Below, one piece after another: positions 16,722-26,735 of a stretch of DNA of 64,000 nt. The stretch is from Geobacter sp. SVR (lineage in GTDB: Bacteria; Desulfobacterota; Desulfuromonadia; Geobacterales; Pseudopelobacteraceae): NCBI RefSeq assembly GCF_016865365.1, contig NZ_AP024469.1:1293001-1357000 (forward strand), read 5' to 3'. The stretch's first letter is position 1. The number at the start of each line of letters is the position of its first letter. The notes beneath the pieces were generated by a model. That model searched no databases. It saw only the letters and a program-made list of their open reading frames with translations, and was not told the DNA's origin. Position numbers and translations under genes: made by a program.

Positions 16722-17537
16722 TCAGTAGATTTCGGGAATGAACTTGAAGGGATAGTCGGGAGATTTGTATTCGGAATTTACCTTCCGGTCCGGCAGCGCC
16801 ACTTTCTCGCGCGGCGCCTCTTCGTAAGGGATCTTGCTGAGCAGATGGGCGATAATGTTCAGGCGCGCGCGCTTCTTGTCGTCCGATCTGGCCACATGCC
16901 AGGGAGCCCAGGCAGTGTCGGACATGGCGAACATCTCGTCGCGCGCCTTGGTGTAGTCGTCCCAGTGGCTGTAGGATTCGAGGTCCATGGGGGAGAGCTT
17001 CCAGATCTTGCGGCCGTCGTTGATGCGCCCCTCCAGCCGGCGGGTCTGCTCCTCCGGGCTGACCTCCAGCCAGTACTTGAGCAGGATGATGCCCGATTCG
17101 TACATCAGTTTTTCGAAGCCCGGCACGATCTCCAGAAAGCGCCTGGCCTGCTCGTCGGTGCAGAAGCCCATCACCCGCTCGACCCCGGCCCGGTTGTACC
17201 AGCTGCGGTCGAAGATCACTACTTCGCCTGCCGAGGGAAGGTGGGCGATGTAACGCTGGGCATACATCTGCGATTTCTCCTTTTCCGTCGGCGCCGGGAG
17301 CGCAGTCACGCGGAAAACCCGCGGACTCACCCGCTCGGTGATGGCCTTGATTGCGCCCCCCTTGCCGGCGCCGTCGCGCCCCTCGAAGACCAGGCAGACC
17401 TTGAGCCCCTTGAATTTGACCCATTCCTGGAGTTTGACCAGCTCCGCGTGCAGCTTGGCCAACTCCTTCTCGTAGGTTTTCGTCGTGAGTTTCGCGGCCG
17501 CTTTTTTGTTCTTGGTTTTGCCCTTTGTATTTTTCAT
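16722..17537 (-). CDS. ppk2: Polyphosphate kinase 2
   Basis: 271 aa. ATG 17537 follows AAAGGATCGGGAACC and overlaps the TGA of the NDH-2 gene (ATGA), so translation is probably coupled. After a Lys-rich N-terminus come the Walker A EGRDGAGKGG (about 52-61), the lid region VTALPAPTEKEKSQ, and Walker B VVIFDRSWYNRAGVERVMGF (about 125 onward). WAPWHVARSDDKKRARLN near the C-terminus is also typical. PPK2 transfers phosphate between polyphosphate and nucleoside diphosphates; single-domain enzymes of this length can make ATP or GTP from polyphosphate. The link to NDH-2 suggests joint control of energy state. Confidence 0.92.
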   Translation of the reverse strand: MKNTKGKTKNKKAAAKLTTKTYEKELAKLHAELVKLQEWVKFKGLKVCLVFEGRDGAGKGGAIKAITERVSPRVFRVTALPAPTEKEKSQMYAQRYIAHLPSAGEVVIFDRSWYNRAGVERVMGFCTDEQARRFLEIVPGFEKLMYESGIILLKYWLEVSPEEQTRRLEGRINDGRKIWKLSPMDLESYSHWDDYTKARDEMFAMSDTAWAPWHVARSDDKKRARLNIIAHLLSKIPYEEAPREKVALPDRKVNSEYKSPDYPFKFIPEIY

Positions 17538-18835
17538 GGTTCCCGATCCTTTCTGGCGGTAGCATCCCGCGCGGGTGTCCCGCTGCGTTCTATGAGGCGT
17601 GTTCCCCGGGTTCGCGTAAAATAGTGCCAGGTCCATTTCAGGAAGACTATCAGCCGGTTCTCGTTCTGCATCAGATACCAGATGTGGAGAAAGGCCCAGG
17701 CCAGTTTTGCAAAGTGACCGCTGATCCGCACCCTGCCCGATTCCATGATGGCGAACCCGCGGCCGATGGTGGCCATGTTCCCCTTGTCGCGGTACTCGAA
17801 GGGGGGCAGTGCCGGTTCCCCCCTCAGCCGGCGCAGGATCGAGCGGCCGACGTACTGGCCGCTCTGGATGGCCACCGGTGCCACGCCGGGCAAGGTACCG
17901 TTTCCTTGCCTGATGGAGGCTGCATCACCGGCCACGAAGATTTCCGGGTGGCCCGGTACCGTCAGGTCCGGTTCCACCACGATCCGCCCCTGGCGGTCCC
18001 GCTCGCCCCCCAGCAGGCCGCACACGCCGGCGCCGTGCACGCCGGCAGCCCATATGACCGTGCGGCTGGCGATCCGTGCGCCGCCGACGGTCACCCCCCC
18101 GGCATCGATCGATTCAACCAACGAATTGAGCCGTACTTCCACCCCGAGCCGCTCCAGTTCCCGGTGCGCCTTTTCCGCCAGCTCCGGAGCGAACGAGGGG
18201 AGCAGCCGGGGTCCTGCCTCCACCAGCACCACCCTGGCCCGGGCCGGGTCAAAACGCCTGAACTCCCTGACCAGGGTTTCCCGGAACATGCCGATAAAGG
18301 AACCGGCCAGTTCGCACCCTGTCGGTCCTCCCCCCACGATGACGAAAGTGATCAGGTCCGGCGGCACGGCGGAGACCTCGTGCAGCTCTGCCAGTTCGAA
18401 GGCTTCCAGAATCCGTGATCGAAGGGCGATGCCCTCTTCGAGCGTCTTCATTCCCGGCGCGAAGCGGGCCCACTCGTCATGCTCGAAATAACCGGTCTCC
18501 ACCCCTGCTGCCAGCACCAGGTAATCGTACCGGAAGGGGCGCTCGGGAAAACGGTCCAGGTAGATGTGGCGCTGCACCGGATCGAAGCCGGTCACTTCCG
18601 CAAGGGCTACGACCGTGTTGGCCTGGGAGGAGAGCAGTTCGCGGATGGGGGAGGCAATGTCTCCGTCGGCCAGCATGCAGCCGGCCACCTGGTAGAGCAG
18701 CGGCTGAAACAGATGGTGGTTTACCCGATCCACCACCACGACCCGGGCTTGGGCGTTGCGCAGTTCCCTGGCTGCAGCGATTCCGGCGAAACCGCCCCCC
18801 ACGATGACTACACGGGGATCTTTGCGATCGGGCAT
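17534..18835 (-). CDS. ndh: Type II NADH dehydrogenase (NDH-2)
   Basis: 433 aa from ATG 18835; the ribosome site (AAGGACCAC) is modest. Two Rossmann motifs are visible: VVIVGGGFAGIAAARELR for FAD (about 9-26) and FVIVGGGPTGCELAGSF for NADH (about 160). HHLFQPLLYQVAG and the FVAGDAASI segment, where FAD contacts the quinone side, are characteristic. The C-terminus carries a hydrophobic amphipathic segment (WAFLHIWYLMQ, LIVFLKWTWHYF) that would anchor it to the inner membrane. It oxidises NADH and reduces quinone without pumping protons. It overlaps PPK2 by 4 bp and lies 80 bp downstream of the SulP transporter. Confidence 0.9.
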   Translation of the reverse strand: MPDRKDPRVVIVGGGFAGIAAARELRNAQARVVVVDRVNHHLFQPLLYQVAGCMLADGDIASPIRELLSSQANTVVALAEVTGFDPVQRHIYLDRFPERPFRYDYLVLAAGVETGYFEHDEWARFAPGMKTLEEGIALRSRILEAFELAELHEVSAVPPDLITFVIVGGGPTGCELAGSFIGMFRETLVREFRRFDPARARVVLVEAGPRLLPSFAPELAEKAHRELERLGVEVRLNSLVESIDAGGVTVGGARIASRTVIWAAGVHGAGVCGLLGGERDRQGRIVVEPDLTVPGHPEIFVAGDAASIRQGNGTLPGVAPVAIQSGQYVGRSILRRLRGEPALPPFEYRDKGNMATIGRGFAIMESGRVRISGHFAKLAWAFLHIWYLMQNENRLIVFLKWTWHYFTRTRGTRLIERSGTPARDATARKDREP

Positions 18836-18915
18836 GTCTGTGGTCCTTGTGAGCTGCTGAAGAGCAGCAGTATCAGTGGTCTCCTCAGGAAATCCGACGC
18901 GCAGGAGAGGGCCTT

Positions 18916-20622
18916 TCAGGCGTGGGATTCTGTGTGGAGCGAGCGCCCCGCCTGCTGTCGATAGTTCTCCACTGCCTGTTCCAGCGTGAAAAAGGTCCGC
19001 TCGCGTCCCAGCCGCTCCCACAGTACGGAACGCCGGACAACAGCCAGCACCTCGGGACTCATCGCCACGAGCCAGAGCGTGGTTCCGGCCTCGCGCGCCT
19101 TTTCCTCTCCATCGGTCAGCATTCTGAGCGCGGTGTACTCCAGATTGGGCACGGCGCTCAGGTCCAGGACCAGGATCTTCGGCGTGAATTCGGCAATGAG
19201 CGCCCATAGCCTGTGCCCCAGCCGATGAGCATTGGCGAAGTGGATCGCCCCCTCCGGGCGCAGCAACAGCAGGCCGGGGAGCGTTTCGTCCTCCGGGTGT
19301 TCCGGAGTGAGGGGACGGAAGACATTGGTACCCGGCTTGCGCCCCAGGATCAGCAGAGGATGGGTATTGGCGTTGAAGATGAGCGCCGTCATCGACACCA
19401 GCACCGCCACCAGGAGCCCTTTCAGGGTGCCGAGCAGGATTACCCCTGCAGCGGCGATGAGTGCCCAGCGGAACTCCATGGTCCTGACATGACGTATGGA
19501 CCGGAACTCGGCCGGGCTCACCAGGCCGATACTGGCGACGATCACCACAGCGGCCAGGGTCGCATTGGGCATCAGACCGAAAAGCGGTGCCAGGAAAAGC
19601 AGCGTTGCCACGACAACCAGAGCGCTCGCCACCCCCGCCACCTGGCTGCGTGCGCCTGCCCCCTGGTTAACTGCCGTCTGCGAGGTTCCTCCCCCGCCCG
19701 GCATGATGCGGAAGAAGCCACCGGCCAGATTTCCCAGTCCGGTAGCCACCAGCTCACGGTTGGCCTCGGGCAGGGGATCCCCCTTGCGCACGAAGGCGCG
19801 CCCCGCGGCAGCCGTCTCGACAAAACTCATCAGGGCGATGCCCAAGGCCGCCGGCCAGAGCTGCTGCGCCCGAGCAAAGTCGGGGAGGGCGAATTCCGGC
19901 AATCCCGCCTGGACGGTCCCGACCAGCGATATCCCGGCAGAGTCCAGTCCGGCCCAGGCAGACAGGGCAATGCCGATGGCCACGGTGATCAGCGGCGCAG
20001 GCGCCCGCGGCGCAAAATGTTCGAGCCCCAGCATGAGAGCCAGCATTGCTGCCGCGAGCAGAAGAGTTGGCAGGGAGGTTTCCGGCAGGTGTCGCACGAT
20101 CGAAGCAATGTCGCGGAAGAAACCGTTTTTGGCGATGTGTATCCCCAGGAGCTTCGGGATTTGGTCAAGCACGATGACCAGGCCGATTCCCGCCTTGAAG
20201 CCGGCCAGCACCGGGTCGGAAATCAGGTTGGCCACCACTCCGAGGCGAAGCAGCCCCCCCAGGAACAGGAACACGCCCACCAGGAACGACAGGGTGGCCG
20301 ACGCAGCCAGCAGGGCTGCCTCGTCGCCTCCGGGGACTGCCTCGGCGAGAATGGCTGCCGCCAGGATGGCAATCGTGGACGTGGTGGTCACGCTCAGGAG
20401 CCGGGAGGTTCCGGCCACGGCGTACACCACCAGCATGACGAGCGAGGTATAAAGCCCCACGACCAGCGGCAGGCCTGCTATGGCGGCATATGCCATGGCC
20501 TTGGGGATGAGCACCGCCGCCGTTGTCAGCCCAGCGACCAGATCGAAGCGGAGCCACTCTTTCCGGTAGCGCGGGAGCCAGTCCATAATCGGAAGTATCG
20601 TGCCGATCCTGCTCATGGGCAT
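18916..20622 (-). CDS. SulP-family anion transporter with STAS domain
   Basis: 568 aa; GGAGGCGGCACC precedes ATG 20622. About a dozen membrane segments cover residues 25-430, beginning with the SulP signature DLVAGLTTAAVLIPKAMAYA and including SDPVLAGFKAGIGLVIV and a conserved GGGGTSQTAVN stretch. A cytoplasmic STAS domain occupies about 445-555 (ILVLDLSAVPNLEYTALRML). SulP proteins carry sulfate, bicarbonate or dicarboxylates; the substrate is not decided by sequence. Sulfate is attractive given the sulfatase and CysDNC genes in this window, but bicarbonate or C4-dicarboxylate are equally possible. Confidence 0.9.
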   Translation of the reverse strand: MPMSRIGTILPIMDWLPRYRKEWLRFDLVAGLTTAAVLIPKAMAYAAIAGLPLVVGLYTSLVMLVVYAVAGTSRLLSVTTTSTIAILAAAILAEAVPGGDEAALLAASATLSFLVGVFLFLGGLLRLGVVANLISDPVLAGFKAGIGLVIVLDQIPKLLGIHIAKNGFFRDIASIVRHLPETSLPTLLLAAAMLALMLGLEHFAPRAPAPLITVAIGIALSAWAGLDSAGISLVGTVQAGLPEFALPDFARAQQLWPAALGIALMSFVETAAAGRAFVRKGDPLPEANRELVATGLGNLAGGFFRIMPGGGGTSQTAVNQGAGARSQVAGVASALVVVATLLFLAPLFGLMPNATLAAVVIVASIGLVSPAEFRSIRHVRTMEFRWALIAAAGVILLGTLKGLLVAVLVSMTALIFNANTHPLLILGRKPGTNVFRPLTPEHPEDETLPGLLLLRPEGAIHFANAHRLGHRLWALIAEFTPKILVLDLSAVPNLEYTALRMLTDGEEKAREAGTTLWLVAMSPEVLAVVRRSVLWERLGRERTFFTLEQAVENYRQQAGRSLHTESHA

Positions 20623-20777
20623 GGTGCCGCCTCCGCGTTCTGTCCTAACAACAGCATGACTATCCCCTCACCTCTCCTGCCGTTGGGCGAGATCGATGAT
20701 TTCCAAGCGGTGGTGCGCCTCGGGGTGGCCGGCCCGCTCGCTGGTGCTGATCGCCGCAATCAGACCGGCAGCCTGAA

Positions 20778-20806
20778 GAAGGAAAGGCCGGGCCTCTGCC
20801 GGCCTT
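20778..20806 (-). terminator. Rho-independent terminator after the phosphofructokinase gene
   Basis: On the minus strand an 8-bp GC-rich stem (AAGGCCGG / CCGGCCTT) with a 7-nt loop begins 4 nt after the PFK stop codon and is followed by the pyrimidine run TCCTTCTTC. Position and structure fit a terminator, though the U-tract is interrupted by C. Confidence 0.6.
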
Positions 20807-20809
20807 ACG

Positions 20810-22096
20810 TCAGCGCATCTCCCGTGGCTGGCCGGTGGAGGCCAGAACGCTGCTCCAGAGCCACCCGTCCGGATCGATCCTTTTCCTCCGGCTGGTGGCC
20901 TGAAGGATGGGCACATGGGTAAACAGGTGGTTCCAGAAGCCGACCACCATGTTGGTCCGGCCCGTCATCCCCGCATGCACCGCATTGTGGCCGAACATGA
21001 GGCAGAGGGCCGAGTCGTGAGGATTGGCCGGCTGGCTGCGGATGATGTAGCTCGGGTCGATGTACTTGAGGTTCAGCTCCATCCCGTTCCGGGTAAAGTG
21101 CTTCCTGATCGAGTCGCGGAGATAAATCCCGATGTCGCCGTACTTGACGTTCCCGGAGGCGTCCCGTTCTCCTGTGTTACCCATGAGCTCCTGGCCTGCC
21201 CCTTCCGCCACTGCGACGACCGCATGGCTCCGCTGCTCCAGCCGTTCCCTGAGGCTCGCCAGGAATCCGTCCAGGCCGAAGGGGGATTCCGGCACCAGGC
21301 AGAAATTCACCAGCCCACCGGCCAGGCTCGAGAACGCGGCAATGAAACCGGAGTCGCGCCCCATCAGCTTCACCAGGCCAATGCCGTTCTTCGCGCCGGC
21401 CGCCTCGGTATGGGCTGCGTAGATGGCCCGCTGGGCTTCCGCCACTGCCGTTTCGAAGCCAAAGGTCGTCTGCACGCACGAGATGTCGTTGTCGATGGTC
21501 TTGGGAATACCGATGACGCTGATGGGGCTGCCCCGGCGGGCCGCTTCCGCGGCAACGGCGGCGGCCCCCTTCAGGGTGCCGTCCCCACCGATGGTGAAGA
21601 GGATGCCGACCTTCAGCTTCTCCAGGGTAGCGAGCATCTCGGCCGGGTCCTGGGGCCCCCGTGAGGAGGCCAGGATCGTGCCCCCCAGTTGGCCGATGTT
21701 ATCGACCGTTTCGGGGGTCAGCTCCAGGGGGCTGTGTCCGATGCGTTGCACCAGTCCTTCGAAGCCGTAGCGGAATCCGTAGATTTTTCGTACGCCGTAA
21801 TGGTGGTGGAGACTCAGCACCAGGGCGCGGATCACGTTGTTGGTGCCGGGGCAGAGCCCGCCGCAGGTGACGATACCGCAGGCGATGGCTGAAGGATCGA
21901 AAAAGATCCGCTCCCGCGGCCCTGCCAGCTCCAGTGTCGGCGGTGCACTCCCTTGATCGAGGTAGGGCCTGATCTCGTCGAACCGGGAGTGGTACATGAT
22001 CCGCTCGCGGTCGTCGAAGAAGCGCACCTTTTTCATGGGGGAGGGGAAACGGCACTCGCCCAGGCGTTCGATGGCGAAGTCCGGTTGCTCGGTCAT
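20810..22096 (-). CDS. pfk: 6-phosphofructokinase, ATP-type signature
   Basis: 428 aa; ATG 22096 follows ACGAGGTGAACA. The PFK-A fold is evident: CGGLCPGTNNVIR (about 78-90), the phosphate-donor motif GGDGT (170-174), catalytic PKTIDNDIS (about 199-206), and LMGRDSGFIA. Gly rather than Asp after GGD (GGDGT, not GGDDT) predicts ATP rather than pyrophosphate as donor. The length and the N-terminal extension of about 70 residues match the long TP0108-like PFK group rather than the 320-aa E. coli type. It makes fructose-1,6-bisphosphate for the aldolase encoded just upstream. Confidence 0.9.
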   Translation of the reverse strand: MTEQPDFAIERLGECRFPSPMKKVRFFDDRERIMYHSRFDEIRPYLDQGSAPPTLELAGPRERIFFDPSAIACGIVTCGGLCPGTNNVIRALVLSLHHHYGVRKIYGFRYGFEGLVQRIGHSPLELTPETVDNIGQLGGTILASSRGPQDPAEMLATLEKLKVGILFTIGGDGTLKGAAAVAAEAARRGSPISVIGIPKTIDNDISCVQTTFGFETAVAEAQRAIYAAHTEAAGAKNGIGLVKLMGRDSGFIAAFSSLAGGLVNFCLVPESPFGLDGFLASLRERLEQRSHAVVAVAEGAGQELMGNTGERDASGNVKYGDIGIYLRDSIRKHFTRNGMELNLKYIDPSYIIRSQPANPHDSALCLMFGHNAVHAGMTGRTNMVVGFWNHLFTHVPILQATSRRKRIDPDGWLWSSVLASTGQPREMR

Positions 22097-22160
22097 TGTT
22101 CACCTCGTATATTCCGCACGTGATTGCTGATCTTTGTCGTTGCATTGGCCTGCGAAGGAC

Positions 22161-22221
22161 CCATGCCGCCACCTGCAGGGGCAGAGGACTTTCAGGTGCG
22201 CTGGCAGGGGAGGCCTCATCG
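22161..22221 (-). repeat. Short 3'-UTR repeat, copy 1
   Basis: About 60 bp that recurs at 57489-57542 with the core CCATGCCGCCAC, then GGGCAGAGG, then CTTTCAGGTGC. On the minus strand it begins about 20 nt after the aldolase stop; the second copy begins about 26 nt after the flippase-like gene stop in the same orientation. See findings. Confidence 0.6.
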
Positions 22222-22241
22222 ATTCTGCGCTTTGAACGGAC

Positions 22242-23267
<1,026 letters not shown>

Positions 23268-23281
23268 AACTCCTCCTTGAT

Positions 23282-23402
23282 AGGTTGTTGAAAAACGGGC
23301 ATCTCGCCGCCGTCCTCGTCAGCCCTCTTGTGCGGCGTAGCGCTGCTACGCCTCCGCGGGGCTTCCTGCGGGTGCGACGATCTACCCATTTTTGAACAAC
23401 CT
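23282..23402. repeat. MITE-like AGGTTGTT element, copy A
   Basis: 121 bp with about 30-bp imperfect terminal inverted repeats: left end AGGTTGTTGAAAAACGGGC, right end (reverse complement) AGGTTGTTCAAAAATGGGT. The centre carries a small hairpin (GCGTAGC-GCT-GCTACGC with a shared base). It lies 15 bp upstream of the aldolase start codon, so aldolase transcription must start inside it or read through it. Confidence 0.8.
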
Positions 23403-23486
23403 TAGAATTTCAACAGCATCGTTACGTCGCGTCCGTCTTCTATGGCACAAATACGGGCGCGAGATGGTTTTGCTCGGCATCGCTCG

Positions 23487-26400
23487 CTACCTGAGCGGGA
23501 AGGTCCTTGTGCTGCCCCCGGTGAGCTCCACGGTTTCGTCCCGGACGCAGACGCGGATGGGAGGCATCCGTGTCTCTCGCGCCCGCAGGGTGATGGTGTC
23601 GTGCATCAGCCGCAGATCGAGCGATTGCCCCCGGTAGCGGATACGCATGTCAAGGCGTTCCAGTTCGGGGGGTAATTGCGGATTGAGGCGCAGGACCTCC
23701 CCCGTCACCTCGATGCCGGTTGTGGCACGCTGCACCAGGTCGACCGTGCCGGCCATGGCTCCCAGGTGCACCCCTTCGGCGGTGGTGCCCTGCTGAATGT
23801 CGCTCACATCGCTCTGCAGCGCCTCGGCATAGAATTGCAGGGACTGTTGCCGGTTCGAGCGCGCCAGCACCCAGGCGTGCACCACCCGCGAGAGCGTGGA
23901 ACCGTGGGAGGAGCGGTGATTGTAATAGTCCACGTTGCGCCTGATGATGCCGGGATCGTAGGGATACCCCAGACGATCGAAGAGCGCCCCCAGTTCCTCG
24001 GAGGAAAAGAGGTAGAACAGCATCAGCACGTCGGGCTGCTTGGAGAGCTTGTAGCGGTTCGGGCTGTCACCCTCTGCCTCCAGGATGAGGTCAAGGCGCT
24101 GAATGTTGCCGTAGCGTTGCCGGTAGCCTTCCCAATCGAGTTCCGCGAGCCGCTCGTACCCCTCGAACTGGCTGATGATGCAGTCATCGTGAAACGGGAC
24201 GAACATCCTGCGGCTGATATCCTCCCAGCGCGCGATTTCCTGGGGGGTAAGCGCCAGGCGTGCAGCGAGTTCGACCCGGCGGATGTCGGGCAGGAATTCA
24301 ATGACATCGAGCGCCCGCCAGAGGACCCAGACCACCATCAGGTTGGTGTAGGCATTGTTGGCAAGGCCCGGTTTTTCCGCGCCCGGATAGCTCTCGTGGA
24401 ATTCGTCGGGCCCCATCACGCCGTGGATCTCGTAGCGTTCCCGCTGATCGTTGAACGTGGCCATGCTCGACCAGAACCGGGCGATCTCGAGGATCAGCTC
24501 TGCGCCGTGGAACTGCAGGAATTCCACGTCGCGGGTCACCTGGAAGTACTGCCAGACGTTCCAGGCCACGGCGCAGCCCACGTGGCGCTGCAGGTAGGAA
24601 TTGTCCGGAACCCAGCGCAGGGAGCGGGGGTTCAGGTTGACATCCTGGGTTTCCTCCTGGCCGTCGCTGCCGCTCTGCCACGGGAACATCGCCCCCTCGA
24701 ATCCCGCGTTCCTGGCAGCCGCGCGGGCCTCTCCGAGCCTCCGGTACCGGTACATGAGCAGCGAGCGGGTGATTTCGGGCATACGGTAGTTCAGGAACGG
24801 AAAGATGAAGAGTTCATCCCAGAAGATGTGCCCCTCGTATGCCTCGCCGGTCCAGCCGCGTGCCGGCACACCGATGTCCAGTCCGATGGAGTGGGGCGAC
24901 ACCGCCTGCAGCAGGTGCACCATGTTCAGCCGCAGCAGCATCATGGCGTTCAGGTGGAATCCCCCTGCTGGTACGATATGCACGTCGAAGCGGCGCCACA
25001 GATTTTTCCATACCAGGGTATGCGCTGCCATGGCCCCTTCGAAGGTCGTGGCCCGGGCCATTGCCGTGCGGGCCGCTGTGGCGCACTCCGAGATAGCCTG
25101 ATCCCGCGAGGTGTACAGGAAACAGAGCTTCTCCAGAGCCAGGGTCCGGCCCTGTTCGAGTGTTATCTCGAATTCCTGGCCGATATAGCCCGGTTCTTCG
25201 ACGAGCCGCCGCGGTCCGCCGCACCGCTCCCCATCCACGAAGGCCTGCGTGCGCGCCGCCTGGACGACGTGGAGATTCGACTGGCAGGTGCGCACCAGCA
25301 GACAGATACCCTCATCGTCGACCGCTTCCCCGGACAGCGGCTCCAGGTGTCTGTCCTTGAATTTCAGATAGAGTTTGGCGCCGCTGTTGACGACACGCCC
25401 GTCGATGGCCGAGCGCACTGTGACCGGTCCGGACCAGTTCTCGGCAATGAGCCGCAGTTCAACGGCCGCCAGATGCATATCGGCCATGGAGACCAGGCGC
25501 CGCTCCACAAGCGTGCTGCGCCGCCCCTGCCCGTCCTCGAAGCGCACCGTGCGCAGCAGCATGGCGCGCCGCAGGTCGAGCTCCTGCCGGTAGGAGAGAA
25601 TCGTGACCCGCTTCAGGTCGAACCAGTCGCCATCGCCGATGCGGAAACCAAGGGGGAGCCAGTTGGGAAAATTGACCAGCGATTCGTTCTCGATCGTCCG
25701 GCCGGCGATGTCGGTCGTCAAGCGGTTGTATCCCCCTGCCAGGTAGGTGCCGGGATAGTGAGTTCCGTCCGACCGCGCCCATGGGGCGGTACCGCGCGTC
25801 GTGAAATAGCCGTTGCCCAGGGCGCAGATCGCTTCGCGCACCCCCTCCTGGGCCGGATCGAACCCTTCGTAGGTCAAAAGCCAGGCCGAAGGGGGCTCCT
25901 CAGCCACCCGGACCTGCGCCAGGCTGGTGACCACGGCAAGGGCCCCGGCCTTGCGCAAAGCCTGCGACTGGCCGAGCCGGTCGACCCCGATGACCATGCC
26001 GAAGCACCCGGCGCATCCCGCCTCAACCCCGGCGATGGCATCCTCCACAACAATCGCACGCGCCGCTTCCACATTCAGGCGGCGTGCCCCTTCGAGAAAC
26101 GAGTCCGGCGCCGGTTTACCCCCCAGGCCGAGCCGATCGATGTCGTTTCCGTCCACCTGCGCGTCGAAGAGCTGTGCGATACCGGCAGCCTCCAGCACTG
26201 CAGTACAGTTTTTGCTGGACGAGACTACCGCCGTCCTGACCTCCTGCGCCCGCAGGGTACGCACCAGGGTTACCGACGCTTCGTACGCCTCGACCCCATG
26301 CCGCTCCAGGTGTTCCCGGAAATAGCGGTCCTTCAGCCTGCCCAGGGCCTGCACGTTCGGCGCTTCGGGATCGCCTGCGGGTGCCGCGAACGGCAGTTCG

Positions 26401-26660
26401 ACGCCGCGGGAGGCCAGAAAGTCCCGTACCCCGTCGTAGCGCGCCTTGCCATCCACGTAGCGCCGGTAGTCCTCCTGCGCATCAAAGGGAACAAAGGGCT
26501 CCCCCGTGCCGGTTGCCCGCTGCCGGAGAAAGTCGTCGAACAGCCGTTTCCAGGCTGCTGCATGGACGCTCGCGGTCTTCGTCAGCACCCCGTCCAGATC
26601 GAACAGGACAGCGTCGTAATCGCGAGGAGAGATGGAGATGGTGGCGCCAAACTGGTTCAT
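23487..26660 (-). CDS. Fusion of beta-phosphoglucomutase-like HAD and GH65 disaccharide phosphorylase
   Basis: 1057 aa from ATG 26660 (ATG 26702 is an alternative; neither has a clear ribosome site). Residues about 16-250 form a HAD domain with nucleophile motif D21-L-D23-GVLT, SSSKNC motif II and VEDAIAGVEAG, as in beta-phosphoglucomutase. Residues about 260-1050 form a GH65 enzyme: an N-terminal beta-sandwich, then the (alpha/alpha)6 barrel with GHIFWDELFIFPF and the catalytic acid E753 in VMGPDEFHE. Phosphate-site residues HRSSHGSTLS follow. GH65 phosphorylases split trehalose, maltose, kojibiose or nigerose into glucose and beta-glucose-1-phosphate, which the fused mutase would convert to glucose-6-phosphate. 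Which disaccharide is used cannot be told by eye. Confidence 0.9.
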   Translation of the reverse strand: MNQFGATISISPRDYDAVLFDLDGVLTKTASVHAAAWKRLFDDFLRQRATGTGEPFVPFDAQEDYRRYVDGKARYDGVRDFLASRGVELPFAAPAGDPEAPNVQALGRLKDRYFREHLERHGVEAYEASVTLVRTLRAQEVRTAVVSSSKNCTAVLEAAGIAQLFDAQVDGNDIDRLGLGGKPAPDSFLEGARRLNVEAARAIVVEDAIAGVEAGCAGCFGMVIGVDRLGQSQALRKAGALAVVTSLAQVRVAEEPPSAWLLTYEGFDPAQEGVREAICALGNGYFTTRGTAPWARSDGTHYPGTYLAGGYNRLTTDIAGRTIENESLVNFPNWLPLGFRIGDGDWFDLKRVTILSYRQELDLRRAMLLRTVRFEDGQGRRSTLVERRLVSMADMHLAAVELRLIAENWSGPVTVRSAIDGRVVNSGAKLYLKFKDRHLEPLSGEAVDDEGICLLVRTCQSNLHVVQAARTQAFVDGERCGGPRRLVEEPGYIGQEFEITLEQGRTLALEKLCFLYTSRDQAISECATAARTAMARATTFEGAMAAHTLVWKNLWRRFDVHIVPAGGFHLNAMMLLRLNMVHLLQAVSPHSIGLDIGVPARGWTGEAYEGHIFWDELFIFPFLNYRMPEITRSLLMYRYRRLGEARAAARNAGFEGAMFPWQSGSDGQEETQDVNLNPRSLRWVPDNSYLQRHVGCAVAWNVWQYFQVTRDVEFLQFHGAELILEIARFWSSMATFNDQRERYEIHGVMGPDEFHESYPGAEKPGLANNAYTNLMVVWVLWRALDVIEFLPDIRRVELAARLALTPQEIARWEDISRRMFVPFHDDCIISQFEGYERLAELDWEGYRQRYGNIQRLDLILEAEGDSPNRYKLSKQPDVLMLFYLFSSEELGALFDRLGYPYDPGIIRRNVDYYNHRSSHGSTLSRVVHAWVLARSNRQQSLQFYAEALQSDVSDIQQGTTAEGVHLGAMAGTVDLVQRATTGIEVTGEVLRLNPQLPPELERLDMRIRYRGQSLDLRLMHDTITLRARETRMPPIRVCVRDETVELTGGSTRTFPLR

Positions 26661-26735
26661 GACGGCGGTACCCCCGGATACCCGTGATCGTCTCTCATGC
26701 AAGGCGGTAAAAGGACCCCCGGCAGCTCCGGCGGT

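Noticed and set aside
15339-17624. 761-aa open frame on the plus strand
   Set aside because: It lies over the sulfatase maturase and PPK2 genes, which carry full motifs on the opposite strand. No recognisable protein feature in the plus-strand frame.
23676-26687. 1003-aa open frame on the plus strand
   Set aside because: It is exactly antisense to the HAD-GH65 gene, whose product has complete catalytic motifs on the minus strand. Long antisense frames arise from high-GC codon bias, and this one shows no domain or ribosome site.
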